From NCBI RefSeq assembly GCF_016862095.1, contig NZ_BOMH01000014.1:62001-126000 (forward strand): a DNA stretch of 64,000 bases, given 5' to 3'. The notes under the pieces were generated by a model. It made no database searches. It saw only the letters and a program-made list of their open reading frames with translations, and was not told where the DNA came from. The stretch's first letter is position 1; each line of letters opens with the position of its first letter. Source of the stretch: Actinoplanes cyaneus. GTDB lineage: Bacteria; Actinomycetota; Actinomycetes; Mycobacteriales; Micromonosporaceae. Shown here piece after piece: positions 9,264 to 18,125 of the stretch. Both the position numbers and the translations under genes were made by a program.

Positions 9264-10169
9264 TCACGGCCGTACCGCAACCGGCTCTTGACCTGGGGTG
9301 AACGCTGCTCGGCAGTGCTCGAGGAAAGCGGCGAGCGCCGGGCTGGTCCGCTCCTGCCAGACCAGCGCCAGCAGGGCCGGAATCGTGATCCCGTCGATCG
9401 GGACGGCGACCAGATCGGGATGCGCCGCCGCCATCGACGCGCTCAGCACGGCGACGCCCAGACCGCGTCGTGCCAGGCCGGCGACAGCGTCCGGCGAGGT
9501 GGCGACGAGCGCGACCTCCGGCCGCGTCCCGAGAACCGCCGTCCCGGCCTGGTCGAGCACGTCACGGATGCCGGTGCCGCGCGGAAGACAGATCATCCGG
9601 TACGGCATGAGCTGCGCGATCGTGGTCCGGTCGCGGCCCGCGAGCTCGCTGCCGGCCGGGGTCAGCGCCACCAGCGGCTCACTGACGATGACCTGCGACG
9701 CGAGATGTTCCGGCGGCTCACCGGCGAGCCCCGCCAGCGCCACGTCGATCGCGCCCGTGCGGACGCCCAGGACGAGATGGTCCGAATTCGCCTCGGTCAG
9801 CTCCAGATCGATGCCCGGATGGGCCTCGTGGAACGCGGCGAGCGCGTCGAAGAGCGGCGTGATCTCGCAGCCGATCACCATGCCGATCGTCAGCCGTCCC
9901 CGGATCAGGCCCTTGACGTCGTCGATCGCATCCCGCAGATCCAGCGTCGAGTCGAGCGCGGCGCGGGCATGGCGCAGCGCGACCGAACCGGCCTCGGTCA
10001 GCCGGGCGGTGCGCCCGCTGCGCACGAAGAGCTCTGCGCCGAGTTCGTGCTCCAGCGCTTTGACCTGGGCACTCACCCCGGATTGCGTGATGTGCACCCG
10101 CTCGGCGGCGCGGGTGAAGCTGCCGGTCTCGGCGACCGCGATGAAGTACTCCAGCTGCCGCAGATCCAT
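9264..10169 (-). CDS. LysR family transcriptional regulator
   Basis: This is a 301-aa LTTR of normal length. The N-terminal HTH (residues 1-60) starts with MDLRQLEYFIAVAETGSFTR and has the recognition helix region HITQSGVSAQVKALE. A linker helix follows, then the two-lobed periplasmic-binding-like effector domain (about 90-295). It is divergent from the small SnoaL-like gene with 70 bp between the starts, the usual arrangement for a LysR target. The effector is unknown. DNA motifs of the T-N11-A type were not resolved with confidence. Confidence 0.94.
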   Translation of the reverse strand: MDLRQLEYFIAVAETGSFTRAAERVHITQSGVSAQVKALEHELGAELFVRSGRTARLTEAGSVALRHARAALDSTLDLRDAIDDVKGLIRGRLTIGMVIGCEITPLFDALAAFHEAHPGIDLELTEANSDHLVLGVRTGAIDVALAGLAGEPPEHLASQVIVSEPLVALTPAGSELAGRDRTTIAQLMPYRMICLPRGTGIRDVLDQAGTAVLGTRPEVALVATSPDAVAGLARRGLGVAVLSASMAAAHPDLVAVPIDGITIPALLALVWQERTSPALAAFLEHCRAAFTPGQEPVAVRP

Positions 10170-10239
10170 GAGTGAGAATTGTAGGTGCCAGAAGAACTAT
10201 CTGTTGGACTTGTGGATGGTGCTGGAGGAGGGTGGTCTC

Positions 10240-11518
<1,279 letters not shown>

Positions 11519-11592
11519 TCACCGGACTGACCATGTCCGTAGCGCGGCTGGCGACTTGGTTTCACCAAATTAACCGCTTTGATCTTCCTTTG

Positions 11593-11601
11593 TGTGGATA
11601 A
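11593..11601 (-). promoter_or_regulatory. Single DnaA box (TTATCCACA)
   Basis: A perfect TTATCCACA lies on the minus strand in the AT-richer region upstream of the Rpf riboswitch, within the probable promoter region. It is a lone copy, with no partner at 17 bp. Confidence 0.45.
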
Positions 11602-11824
11602 CTGCACGAAGTTTCCGGTCGTGGCGCGACTTGCCACCCGAGTGGTCGCACGGACGGGGGAAAGCCGGTTCCCGCAGGCTTAGCAGGCTTGTGGCTGGGT
11701 AAAAAGGGCCCGTTCATTCGAGTTTCGGGTGCGTTCTCAAGCGACTCCGGCACTGCGTAAGGGATTCCAGCCGTTGTTACCGGTGAGTTTCTTTCCGGGC
11801 GTCCGGGGTGCACAATCTCCCACC

Positions 11825-13063
11825 ATGAGCGATCGTTCACGCGACTTCGAGGTGATCGTCTACGGTGCGACCGGCTTCGTCGGCGTGCTGGTGGCGGAAT
11901 ATCTTGCCGGGCACGCGCCGGCCGGGACCCGCATCGCGCTGGCCGGGCGCTCACCGGAGAGACTCGAGGCGGTCAAGGCCCGGCTCGGCGTCGACTGGCC
12001 GATCCTGGTCGCCGACGCGACCGACACGGACGCGCTGACCAGCCTGGCCGGGCTCACCCGCGTGGTGATCACCACGGTGGGGCCGTATGCGAAGTACGGC
12101 AAGGTTCTCGTGCACGCCTGCGCCGCCGCCGGCACCGACTACGTGGACCTGACCGGGGAAGTGCTGTTCGCCCGGGACAGCATCGACGAGAACCATGAGC
12201 TCGCTCGCAGCACCGGTGCGCGGATCGTCCACTCCTGCGGCTTCGACTCCATTCCGTCCGATCTCGGCGTGCACGTCCTCCACCAACTCGTCGCCTCGGA
12301 CGGCGCCGGCGAGTTGCTCGACACCACGCTGGTCGTGACCAGCATGCGCGGCGGGATCAGCGGCGGCACGATCGACTCGATGCGCAACCAGGTCGACGTG
12401 CTGAAGAAGGAGCCGTCGCTGCGCAAGGTCGCCGGAAGTCCGTACTCGCTGAGCCCGGACCGTCACGCCGAGCCGAAACTCGGCCGGCAGAGCGACCTCG
12501 ACACCATTCCCGGCTCCGAGGTGGACCCGCGCCTGACGGGGCGGCTCGCGCCGTTCGTGATGGCGTCCTACAACACCCGGGTGGTGCGGCGCAGCAACGC
12601 GCTGCGGTCCTGGGCGTACGGCCGGAACTTCCGATACCGCGAGGCGATGAGCGTCGGCGCCTCGCCGCTGTCGCCGATCATCGCGCTCGGCACCAAACTC
12701 GGGCTCGGCGCGCTGATCGCCGGGCTGGCGGTGCCACCCACCCGGTTCCTGCTCGACCGCATCCTGCCGAAACCTGGCGACGGGCCGAGCGAGAAAGCCC
12801 AGCAGAGCGGGCATTTCACCATGGACATCTTCACGACGACGACGTCCGGGGCCCGGTACACGGCCCGGGTGCGCGCCAAGGGCGACCCCGGTTACGCCGC
12901 CACGGCGGTGATGCTGGGCGAGTCCGCCCTGGCCCTCGCGCTGGACCGGGCGTCACTTCCGGAGGTCGACGGTGGTGTGCTGACTCCCGCTACCGGGATC
13001 GGAGATGCCCTGGTCACGCGGCTGCGGGCGGCCGGGTTCGAGATCTCCGCGCGTAAGCTCTGA
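11825..13063 (+). CDS. Saccharopine dehydrogenase-like / trans-acting enoyl reductase family protein
   Basis: This is a 412-aa NAD(P)-binding reductase. Its N-terminal Rossmann motif VIVYGATGFVGVLVAEYL and the following LAGRSPERLEAVK match the group that includes mycobacterial trans-acting enoyl reductase and human SCCPDH. The segment GEVLFARDSIDENHELARSTGARIVHSCGFDSIPSDLG (described in parts here as GEVLFARDS and CGFDSIPSDLG) is characteristic of this group. The ATG at 11825 is chosen because upstream codons have no family similarity. Members act on lipids or are of unknown substrate. No lipid gene neighbours help. It is monocistronic. Confidence 0.85.
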   Translation: MSDRSRDFEVIVYGATGFVGVLVAEYLAGHAPAGTRIALAGRSPERLEAVKARLGVDWPILVADATDTDALTSLAGLTRVVITTVGPYAKYGKVLVHACAAAGTDYVDLTGEVLFARDSIDENHELARSTGARIVHSCGFDSIPSDLGVHVLHQLVASDGAGELLDTTLVVTSMRGGISGGTIDSMRNQVDVLKKEPSLRKVAGSPYSLSPDRHAEPKLGRQSDLDTIPGSEVDPRLTGRLAPFVMASYNTRVVRRSNALRSWAYGRNFRYREAMSVGASPLSPIIALGTKLGLGALIAGLAVPPTRFLLDRILPKPGDGPSEKAQQSGHFTMDIFTTTTSGARYTARVRAKGDPGYAATAVMLGESALALALDRASLPEVDGGVLTPATGIGDALVTRLRAAGFEISARKL

Positions 13064-13357
13064 CGGCCGCCGCCCGGTCATCGCGAGCGGTCAGGACGGT
13101 CCACTGCGGATCGGTAGTCCCGCGCGGTGGCCGGTCTCGCGGCCGGGGCAGAGGTGGTCGGCGGGCGGTTTGACGGCGTACTGGAAAGATCGGACATGAG
13201 GCACATGCTGCCTTGAGTGACAAGGTGGGGTGAAGGGTGCCCGAAGGGCGCCTCGACCGCGATCGGCAATCCGACGGTTGGACGGTCCGGAATCAACGGC
13301 CGCGAGCTGCAGATCGCCACTAGCCGCATACGGGTCTTTCCGGGCAGGATTCGAAAG

Positions 13358-13966
13358 GTGACCGCCAACCCGCTGCCGCATCCGCTGAGTCTGGCGGGCA
13401 ATGGCGTCGTGCTGCGGGAATGGACACCCGACGATCTGGAAGATCTGGTCGCGATTCTGGACGAGCCGGACATCGCGCGGTGGACCCCGATGCCGTCGCC
13501 GTTCGACGTCGAGGCCGGGCTCGCCTATCTGAAACGCGCCCGGCAGGGGCGGCTGACCGGTCGCCGGATCCAGCTCGCGATCACCGCGGACGGTGGCGTG
13601 CCGCTGGGGGAGGTGCTGCTGTTCGGGGTCGATCCGGGGCTGCGGGAGGCCGAGCTCGGCTATCTGGTGGGCGCGCAGTATCGGCGTCGCGGGCTCGCGG
13701 TCGCGGCGTTGTCGCTGCTCACCGAGTATGCCTGCGGCACGCTGCGGTTGAGCCGGCTGCTGCTGCGGATCGATCCGGGCAACACGGCGAGCACCGCGGT
13801 GGCGCGCCGCTGCGGCTACCGGTTGACCGGGGAGCCGCCGATCCCGCAGGAGGGCCCCTACGGTCCCACGAGCCTGGACACCTGGGAGTACGTCGAGGGC
13901 CTCCCCGGCGCACGACGCGAACGCCTGAGAAATGTCGCATCCCGGCGGTACGGTCGTCGCACCTGA
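13358..13966 (+). CDS. GNAT family N-acetyltransferase
   Basis: This is a 202-aa acetyltransferase of the RimJ/RimL-like branch. The sequence begins LSLAGNGVVLREWTPDDLED. The acetyl-CoA site appears as LGYLVGAQYRRRGLAVAAL (the RRRGLA P-loop), followed by LRLSRLLLRIDPGNTASTAVARRCGY, all typical of the family. The GTG at 13358 is preferred: CAGGAT lies 7 nt upstream, a near match to the leaderless -10 pattern seen elsewhere in the window. A longer reading frame to 13217 exists but adds no family residues. Substrate, protein N-terminus or small molecule, is not known. Confidence 0.86.
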   Translation: MTANPLPHPLSLAGNGVVLREWTPDDLEDLVAILDEPDIARWTPMPSPFDVEAGLAYLKRARQGRLTGRRIQLAITADGGVPLGEVLLFGVDPGLREAELGYLVGAQYRRRGLAVAALSLLTEYACGTLRLSRLLLRIDPGNTASTAVARRCGYRLTGEPPIPQEGPYGPTSLDTWEYVEGLPGARRERLRNVASRRYGRRT

Positions 13967-13986
13967 ACGACCGGGAGGGGTGCCGA

Positions 13987-15084
13987 GTGATCAACGTGGA
14001 TCGTGCGCAGGTGATGGCGTTCCGGCTGACCGCGCTGGGCCTCACCGAGCGTGCCTCCGCGCGCCCCGCTGACCTGCCGGTGCTCGAGCTGGGCCTTCAG
14101 GAGTACACACCCGGCTCGACCCACGTCGCGCTCGCCGCGCGGACGAGCGCGCCGTTGGAGGACGAGCGGCTGGTGACCGTGTGGGCGGCCCGCGGAGCGC
14201 CGCACCTGCATCGGCGGGCCGACGCCGAGACGCTGACCGCGCAGCTCTGGCCGGTCAGTGACACCGACGCGAGCGCCAGGATCAAAAGCGGTCAAACTCC
14301 CGATGTCGTACGGCTCGGGGTCGCGGCCCTGCGAGCAACGGCCGAGGCCCTCCGCGAGGTGGTGCGGGAGCCGATGCCCCGCGGGGAGGCGAGCGCCGGG
14401 GTCAGCGCGCGAGTGCCGCCGGAGTTGACGTTCGAGTGTAAGCCCTGCCGGGCGCGGCACATCGGCGGGAACATCTGGCAGCACTCCGGGCTCGCCGGTG
14501 GCGTCCAGGTGCTGTCCCGCGGGCATGACGCGATGCTGGGCCCGCTGCCCGATTTCACCGCTCCGATCCCGCTGGCGAACCGTGGCATCGCCGAGCTGAT
14601 CGGGGCCTATCTGCGGTTTCTCGGGCCGGCCGGTCCCGCGGAGGTCGCCAGATATCTGCAGAGCACCACCGCGGAGATGCGCGCGGTGTGGCCGGACGGC
14701 CTGGCCGAGGTTCGCGTCGACGGGCGCAGGGCCTGGCTGCCGGAGGCGAGCGTGAGCGCGCTGGAGTCGGCCGCCACGCCGGCCGGGGCGCGGCTGCTCC
14801 CGGCCATGGATCCGCTGCTCCAGGCCCGTGACCGCGATCTGCTGGTGCCCGATCGCGAGCGGCACAAAGAGCTGTGGCGGGCGCTGGGCAACCCCGGGGT
14901 GGTGCTGCTCGACGGGGAGATCGTCGGGGTGTGGCGGCCGCGGATGGCGGGGCGGAAGCGGGTGGACCTCACCGTGACCACGTTCGTGCCGCTCACGACC
15001 GGTCAGCGGGCGCTGGTCGAGGCGGAGGCGCAGGAGGTGGCACGGGCGCGCGGGGTTCCGGCGGCGACTACCGTGTTCGAGTGA
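13987..15084 (+). CDS. Winged-helix DNA-binding protein, AlkZ-like DNA glycosylase family
   Basis: This 365-aa protein belongs to the HTH_42/AlkZ group, whose members include glycosylases that unhook DNA interstrand crosslinks. The start RAQVMAFRLTALGLTER, the central RPLP-like block with DFTAPIPLANRGIAELIGAYLRFLGPAGPAEVA (seen in parts), and the C-terminal RDLLVPDRERHKELWRALG plus GEIVGVWRPR follow the family order. The catalytic QxQ or QxD motif of AlkZ is not obvious, so glycosylase activity is uncertain. The GTG at 13987 has GGGAGGGG 6 nt upstream. Its stop overlaps the next gene's GTG (GTGA), suggesting coupling. Confidence 0.75.
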   Translation: MINVDRAQVMAFRLTALGLTERASARPADLPVLELGLQEYTPGSTHVALAARTSAPLEDERLVTVWAARGAPHLHRRADAETLTAQLWPVSDTDASARIKSGQTPDVVRLGVAALRATAEALREVVREPMPRGEASAGVSARVPPELTFECKPCRARHIGGNIWQHSGLAGGVQVLSRGHDAMLGPLPDFTAPIPLANRGIAELIGAYLRFLGPAGPAEVARYLQSTTAEMRAVWPDGLAEVRVDGRRAWLPEASVSALESAATPAGARLLPAMDPLLQARDRDLLVPDRERHKELWRALGNPGVVLLDGEIVGVWRPRMAGRKRVDLTVTTFVPLTTGQRALVEAEAQEVARARGVPAATTVFE

Positions 15085-15680
15085 GCACGATCGGGTTTCT
15101 GCACACCGCCGACGTGCACGTGGCGACGTTCCGGGCGCTGGTCGCGGAGCTGGCGCCGGGGTGGCGGGACGAGCACGTGGTCGACGCCGGCCTGCTCGCC
15201 GACGCCCGGGCCGGAATCCCCGTCGAGGAGCGGGTGCGGGCGCGGCTCGCGGAACTGTCCGGGGCCGACGTGATCGTGTGCACCTGCTCGACGATCGGCC
15301 CGGAGGCGGAACGGGCCGGGGCCGTGCGCGCCGACCGGCCGATGGCGCGGGCGGCGGTGGCTGCCGGCGGGCGGATCGCGGTGGCCTATGCGGTCCGGTC
15401 CACGCTGGAGCCGACAACCGCGCTGCTGCGGGACGAGGACCCGTCCGCCGATCTGGTGTTCGTGCCGTGCCTGGACGCCTGGCCGTTCTTCGAGGCGGGT
15501 GACCTCGGGCGGTATCACGCGGTGATCGCCTCCCGGCTGCGGGACGTGCCGGCCGACGTGATCGTCCTGGCCCAGCCGAGCATGGCTCCCGTGGCCGCCC
15601 TGCTTCCGACCCGTCCGATCCTGTCGAGTCCTCGGACAGCAGTCCTCGCCGCCACCAGCACCGACCGTCCCCGCTCCTGA
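15081..15680 (+). CDS. Asp/Glu racemase-like protein
   Basis: This 199-aa protein resembles the aspartate/glutamate/hydantoin racemase fold. Features are IGFLHTADVHVATFRAL at the start, VIVCTCSTIGPEAE with a cysteine at the place of the first catalytic Cys, and VIVLAQPSMAP near the second site. There the usual second Cys is replaced by Gln-Pro, so racemization by the two-base mechanism is doubtful. It overlaps the AlkZ-like gene by 4 nt. It may be a decarboxylase-like or non-catalytic relative, and the substrate is unknown. Confidence 0.6.
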   Translation: MSTIGFLHTADVHVATFRALVAELAPGWRDEHVVDAGLLADARAGIPVEERVRARLAELSGADVIVCTCSTIGPEAERAGAVRADRPMARAAVAAGGRIAVAYAVRSTLEPTTALLRDEDPSADLVFVPCLDAWPFFEAGDLGRYHAVIASRLRDVPADVIVLAQPSMAPVAALLPTRPILSSPRTAVLAATSTDRPRS

Positions 15681-16019
15681 CCCACCGTCCGCACCCGCGC
15701 GGTGCTGGCCGGCTGTGTGCGGGGGTTCGCGTGGGTTGGGCGTGTTGTGCGGCGCGGTGTTGCGGGCTGGTCCTCATGGGCGTTATTCGTGCCTCATAAC
15801 GCCCATGAGGACCAGCCGGGACCGGGAGCCGCGTCGGAAGCGGGTGTGGCAGCCGGCTGGCGTTGACGGTCGTGATCGGTCGTGCCGCAACCATGCGGGA
15901 ACCAGCCGGCGGTGCGCGTGGGGCGTCGACCTGGGTGGGTGTGCGCGTCCGACGCCGGGTGGGGTGGATGTGGTCGAGCCCGCGCCGTGCCGGGCGCGGG
16001 CTCGATGGAGGAAAGCTTT
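15681..16019. other. Gene-free interval with long palindrome
   Basis: This 339-bp stretch lies between the racemase-like gene and the convergent DUF3040 gene. It holds the perfect inverted repeat at 15765-15817, which is described separately. Nothing else with coding or RNA character was seen. Confidence 0.5.
15765..15817. repeat. Perfect palindrome, 22-bp arms with 9-nt loop
   Basis: The left arm is 15765-15786 (begins GGCTGGTCCTCATGGGCG) and the right arm 15796-15817 is its exact reverse complement. The loop at 15787-15795 is TCGTGCCTC. It is less GC-rich than its surroundings and includes ATAAC/GTTAT. It lies between convergent genes, so it may terminate both. The arms are longer and more perfect than the other hairpins here, which also fits a repeated extragenic palindrome. 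No second copy was seen in the window. Confidence 0.7.
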
Positions 16020-16295
16020 CTACCGGCTGCGGAACCTGCGGAGGCGGTAGCCGGCGGCGATCGCGGTGACGACGCTCCAGACGGCGACGACGACGGCGGC
16101 GATCCACCAGCCGGCCGCGGCGACGAGGATCGCGGCGACGGCTGTTGCGGCGGCGAGGAAGAAGAGGGCTAACGGGGGACGGGGTGTCGGAACACTGAAG
16201 TTGCCGCCGCCCATCCGCGCGCAGAAGTCGGGGTCGTCGCGCCGGAGCTGACGCTCCAGCTGTGCCAGCCGTCGGCTGTCCTCTTTACTGAGCAT
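16020..16295 (-). CDS. DUF3040 small membrane protein
   Basis: This is a 91-aa actinobacterial DUF3040 protein. The first 25 residues (MLSKEDSRRLAQLERQLRRD, then DPDFCARM) are the family signature, a cytoplasmic amphipathic part. Two TM helices follow at about residues 41-62 and 64-84, with a basic tail RLRRFRSR. The ATG has GGAAGG 9 nt upstream. The function is unknown across the family. It is monocistronic, with its promoter in the AT-richer segment around 16330-16400. Confidence 0.88.
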   Translation of the reverse strand: MLSKEDSRRLAQLERQLRRDDPDFCARMGGGNFSVPTPRPPLALFFLAAATAVAAILVAAAGWWIAAVVVAVWSVVTAIAAGYRLRRFRSR

Positions 16296-16720
16296 GTTTT
16301 GCTACCTTCCGGTCGCCGCGCCGGTGAAGCAAGGATCGAGAGTCGGCTATCCCGATCAAAGCCCATTGTTACCTCTGAGTTGCTTCCGTGATACGTCTGC
16401 GTGTGCCGAATTTTCCGCCCGAACCACCCGTGGACCCGGTCGGCGCGCCGGGTGGGTGAGATGACCGGAAAGGTTTTCGGTAACCGGTACAACGGCTTTG
16501 CCGTGTTTCGATGAGGGTGCGAACCGTCCGGGAACGATCTCGCATTTCGGGCCTTGCGGCCAGATGGCGATAGAAGCGACTCCTCAATGGGCTGCGAAAA
16601 CGCGGCGCCCGGGATAGTGGGCGCCGCGTCGGCGGTGGTGCGGGATCGGAGCGGATCAGGGCTGGTCCACGTGTGCTCCGACAGGCATGGCGGTGGGGTG
16701 CCGCGGCCCGGTCGGCGGGG
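16296..16720. other. Gene-free interval between DUF3040 and GT2-GtrA genes
   Basis: This is 425 bp without a supported gene. It contains the DUF3040 promoter region at its left (TAACAATGGG and GGGATAGCC on the minus strand) and the terminator of the glycosyltransferase gene at 16600-16629. The middle part (16400-16590) shows no recognisable RNA or coding signal. Confidence 0.45.
16596..16629 (-). terminator. Rho-independent terminator of the GT2-GtrA gene
   Basis: Perfect 11-bp arms (16600-16610 and 16619-16629, ACGCGGCGCCC type) flank an 8-nt loop. On the minus strand the stem is followed by TTTT. It is about 90 nt downstream of the glycosyltransferase stop. Confidence 0.8.
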
Positions 16721-17950
16721 TCAGGCGCGGCCCCGGGAGCCACGGAAGACCCAGACCCGCATCAGCAGGAAACGGACCGCCGTCGCGATCAGATTGGCCA
16801 CGATCAGGACCGTCAACTCGACGAACCGGGACGGCTGGGTGGACGCCGCGTCCAGCAGCGCCAGCGAGCCGCTCGTCAGTGCCAGGCCGATCGCGAACAC
16901 CACGAGGCCCTGCGCCTGGTGACGCAGCGCGCCGTCCTTGCCGCTGACCCCGAACGTCAGGCGCCGGTTCGCCGCGGTGTTGGCGACCGCCGTGACTCCG
17001 AGCGCGATCAGGTTCGCCGCCTGCGGGCCGACGCCGACCCGCAGCAGCGCGTAGAGGACCAGGTACGCCAGTGTGCTCGCCACCCCGACGCCGGCGAAGC
17101 GGATCAGCTGGCCGGTGAGGCCGCTCGGCACGCCGTCGACCGGCAACGGGTTGCGCCCGAGCTGCTCGCGCAGCGCCCCCAGCGGTAACTTCCCGGTGCT
17201 CAGCGCGCGGGTGATCCGGACGATGCCCTTCAGGTCGGCGATCGCCGTCGCGACGATGTCCACCCGGCTGTCCGGGTCGTCGACCCAGTCCACCGGCACC
17301 TCGTGGATGCGCAGGCCGGCCCGCTCGGCGAGCACCAGCATCTCGGTGTCGAAGAACCAGCCGGTGTCCTCCACCATCGGCAGGAGCCGGCGGGCCACCT
17401 CGGACCGGATCGCCTTGAACCCGCATTGCGCGTCGGAGAAACGGGCGGCCATCGTCGTACGCAGGATGAGGTTGTAACTGCGGGAGATGAACTCGCGCTT
17501 GGCGCCCCGGACGACGCGTGATCCGCGCGCCAGCCGGGAACCGATCGCGAGATCGGAATGGCCCGAGATCAGCGGTGCGACGAGCGGCAGCAGGGCGCCG
17601 AGATCGGTGGACAGATCGACGTCCATGTAGGCGAGAACGGCCGCGTCGGAGTGCGTCCAGACGTGGTTCAGGGCACGACCGCGGCCCTTCTGCGTCAGGT
17701 GGACCGCCTCGACCTCGGGAAACTCCGCCTTCAGGCGCTGCGCGACGGCGGCGGTGCCGTCGATGCTCGCATTGTCCGCGATGGTGATCCGGAATCGGTA
17801 CGGGAAATAGGCCGCGAGGTATTCGTGCAATCTGCGGATGCACGGCTCGAGATCGGTCTCCTCGTTGTAGACCGGCACGACGACGTCGAGGACCGGTGCG
17901 GTGACGCGGGCCGAACCGGCGTCCTGCGAAGGCAGCGTCGAAAGGCTCAT
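16721..17950 (-). CDS. GT2 glycosyltransferase fused to GtrA-like membrane domain
   Basis: This is a 409-aa membrane protein. Residues about 20-245 are a GT2 dolichol-phosphate-mannose-synthase-like domain: LDVVVPVYNEETDLEPCI, DNASIDGT, the AYMDVDLSTD metal site, and GFKAIR. Residues about 275-405 are a GtrA-like four-helix membrane domain (LIRFAGVGVASTLAYLVLYA, NRRLTFG, RVWVFRG), which helps flip the lipid-linked sugar. The likely role is making polyprenyl-phosphate sugar for the GT39 enzyme encoded just upstream on the same strand. The ATG at 17950 gives the usual N-terminus. The fusion is common in actinobacteria. Confidence 0.9.
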   Translation of the reverse strand: MSLSTLPSQDAGSARVTAPVLDVVVPVYNEETDLEPCIRRLHEYLAAYFPYRFRITIADNASIDGTAAVAQRLKAEFPEVEAVHLTQKGRGRALNHVWTHSDAAVLAYMDVDLSTDLGALLPLVAPLISGHSDLAIGSRLARGSRVVRGAKREFISRSYNLILRTTMAARFSDAQCGFKAIRSEVARRLLPMVEDTGWFFDTEMLVLAERAGLRIHEVPVDWVDDPDSRVDIVATAIADLKGIVRITRALSTGKLPLGALREQLGRNPLPVDGVPSGLTGQLIRFAGVGVASTLAYLVLYALLRVGVGPQAANLIALGVTAVANTAANRRLTFGVSGKDGALRHQAQGLVVFAIGLALTSGSLALLDAASTQPSRFVELTVLIVANLIATAVRFLLMRVWVFRGSRGRA

Positions 17951-18067
17951 GGGATCAATTTCCGTCCCGCGTCTTTGCGCGTTGTATAAGAAAGCTGTGG
18001 GCCAACTGTGAGTTGATGGACGTTTCTGTCCGCTTTGCGGCACGGAGGTTTCCGGCAATTCGGGTAC

Positions 18068-18110
18068 GACATCGGCGGGCGGCCCCGTCGAGGAGCCGCC
18101 CGCCGATGTC
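18068..18110. terminator. Perfect 16-bp hairpin between GT39 and GT2 genes
   Basis: The arms 18068-18083 and 18095-18110 (GACATCGGCGGGCGGC type) are exactly complementary with an 11-nt loop. It is placed 16 nt after the GT39 stop and before the GT2-GtrA start, so it probably limits read-through between the two. No T-run follows. Confidence 0.7.
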
Positions 18111-18125
18111 GGGTGTGGAGGGTGC

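Noticed and set aside
4415..9280. A 1621-codon open frame on the minus strand opposite the nuclease gene
   Set aside because: It is an antisense shadow caused by high GC at third positions; the translation is Arg/Gly/Asp-rich with no domain, and the plus strand has a full set of domains.
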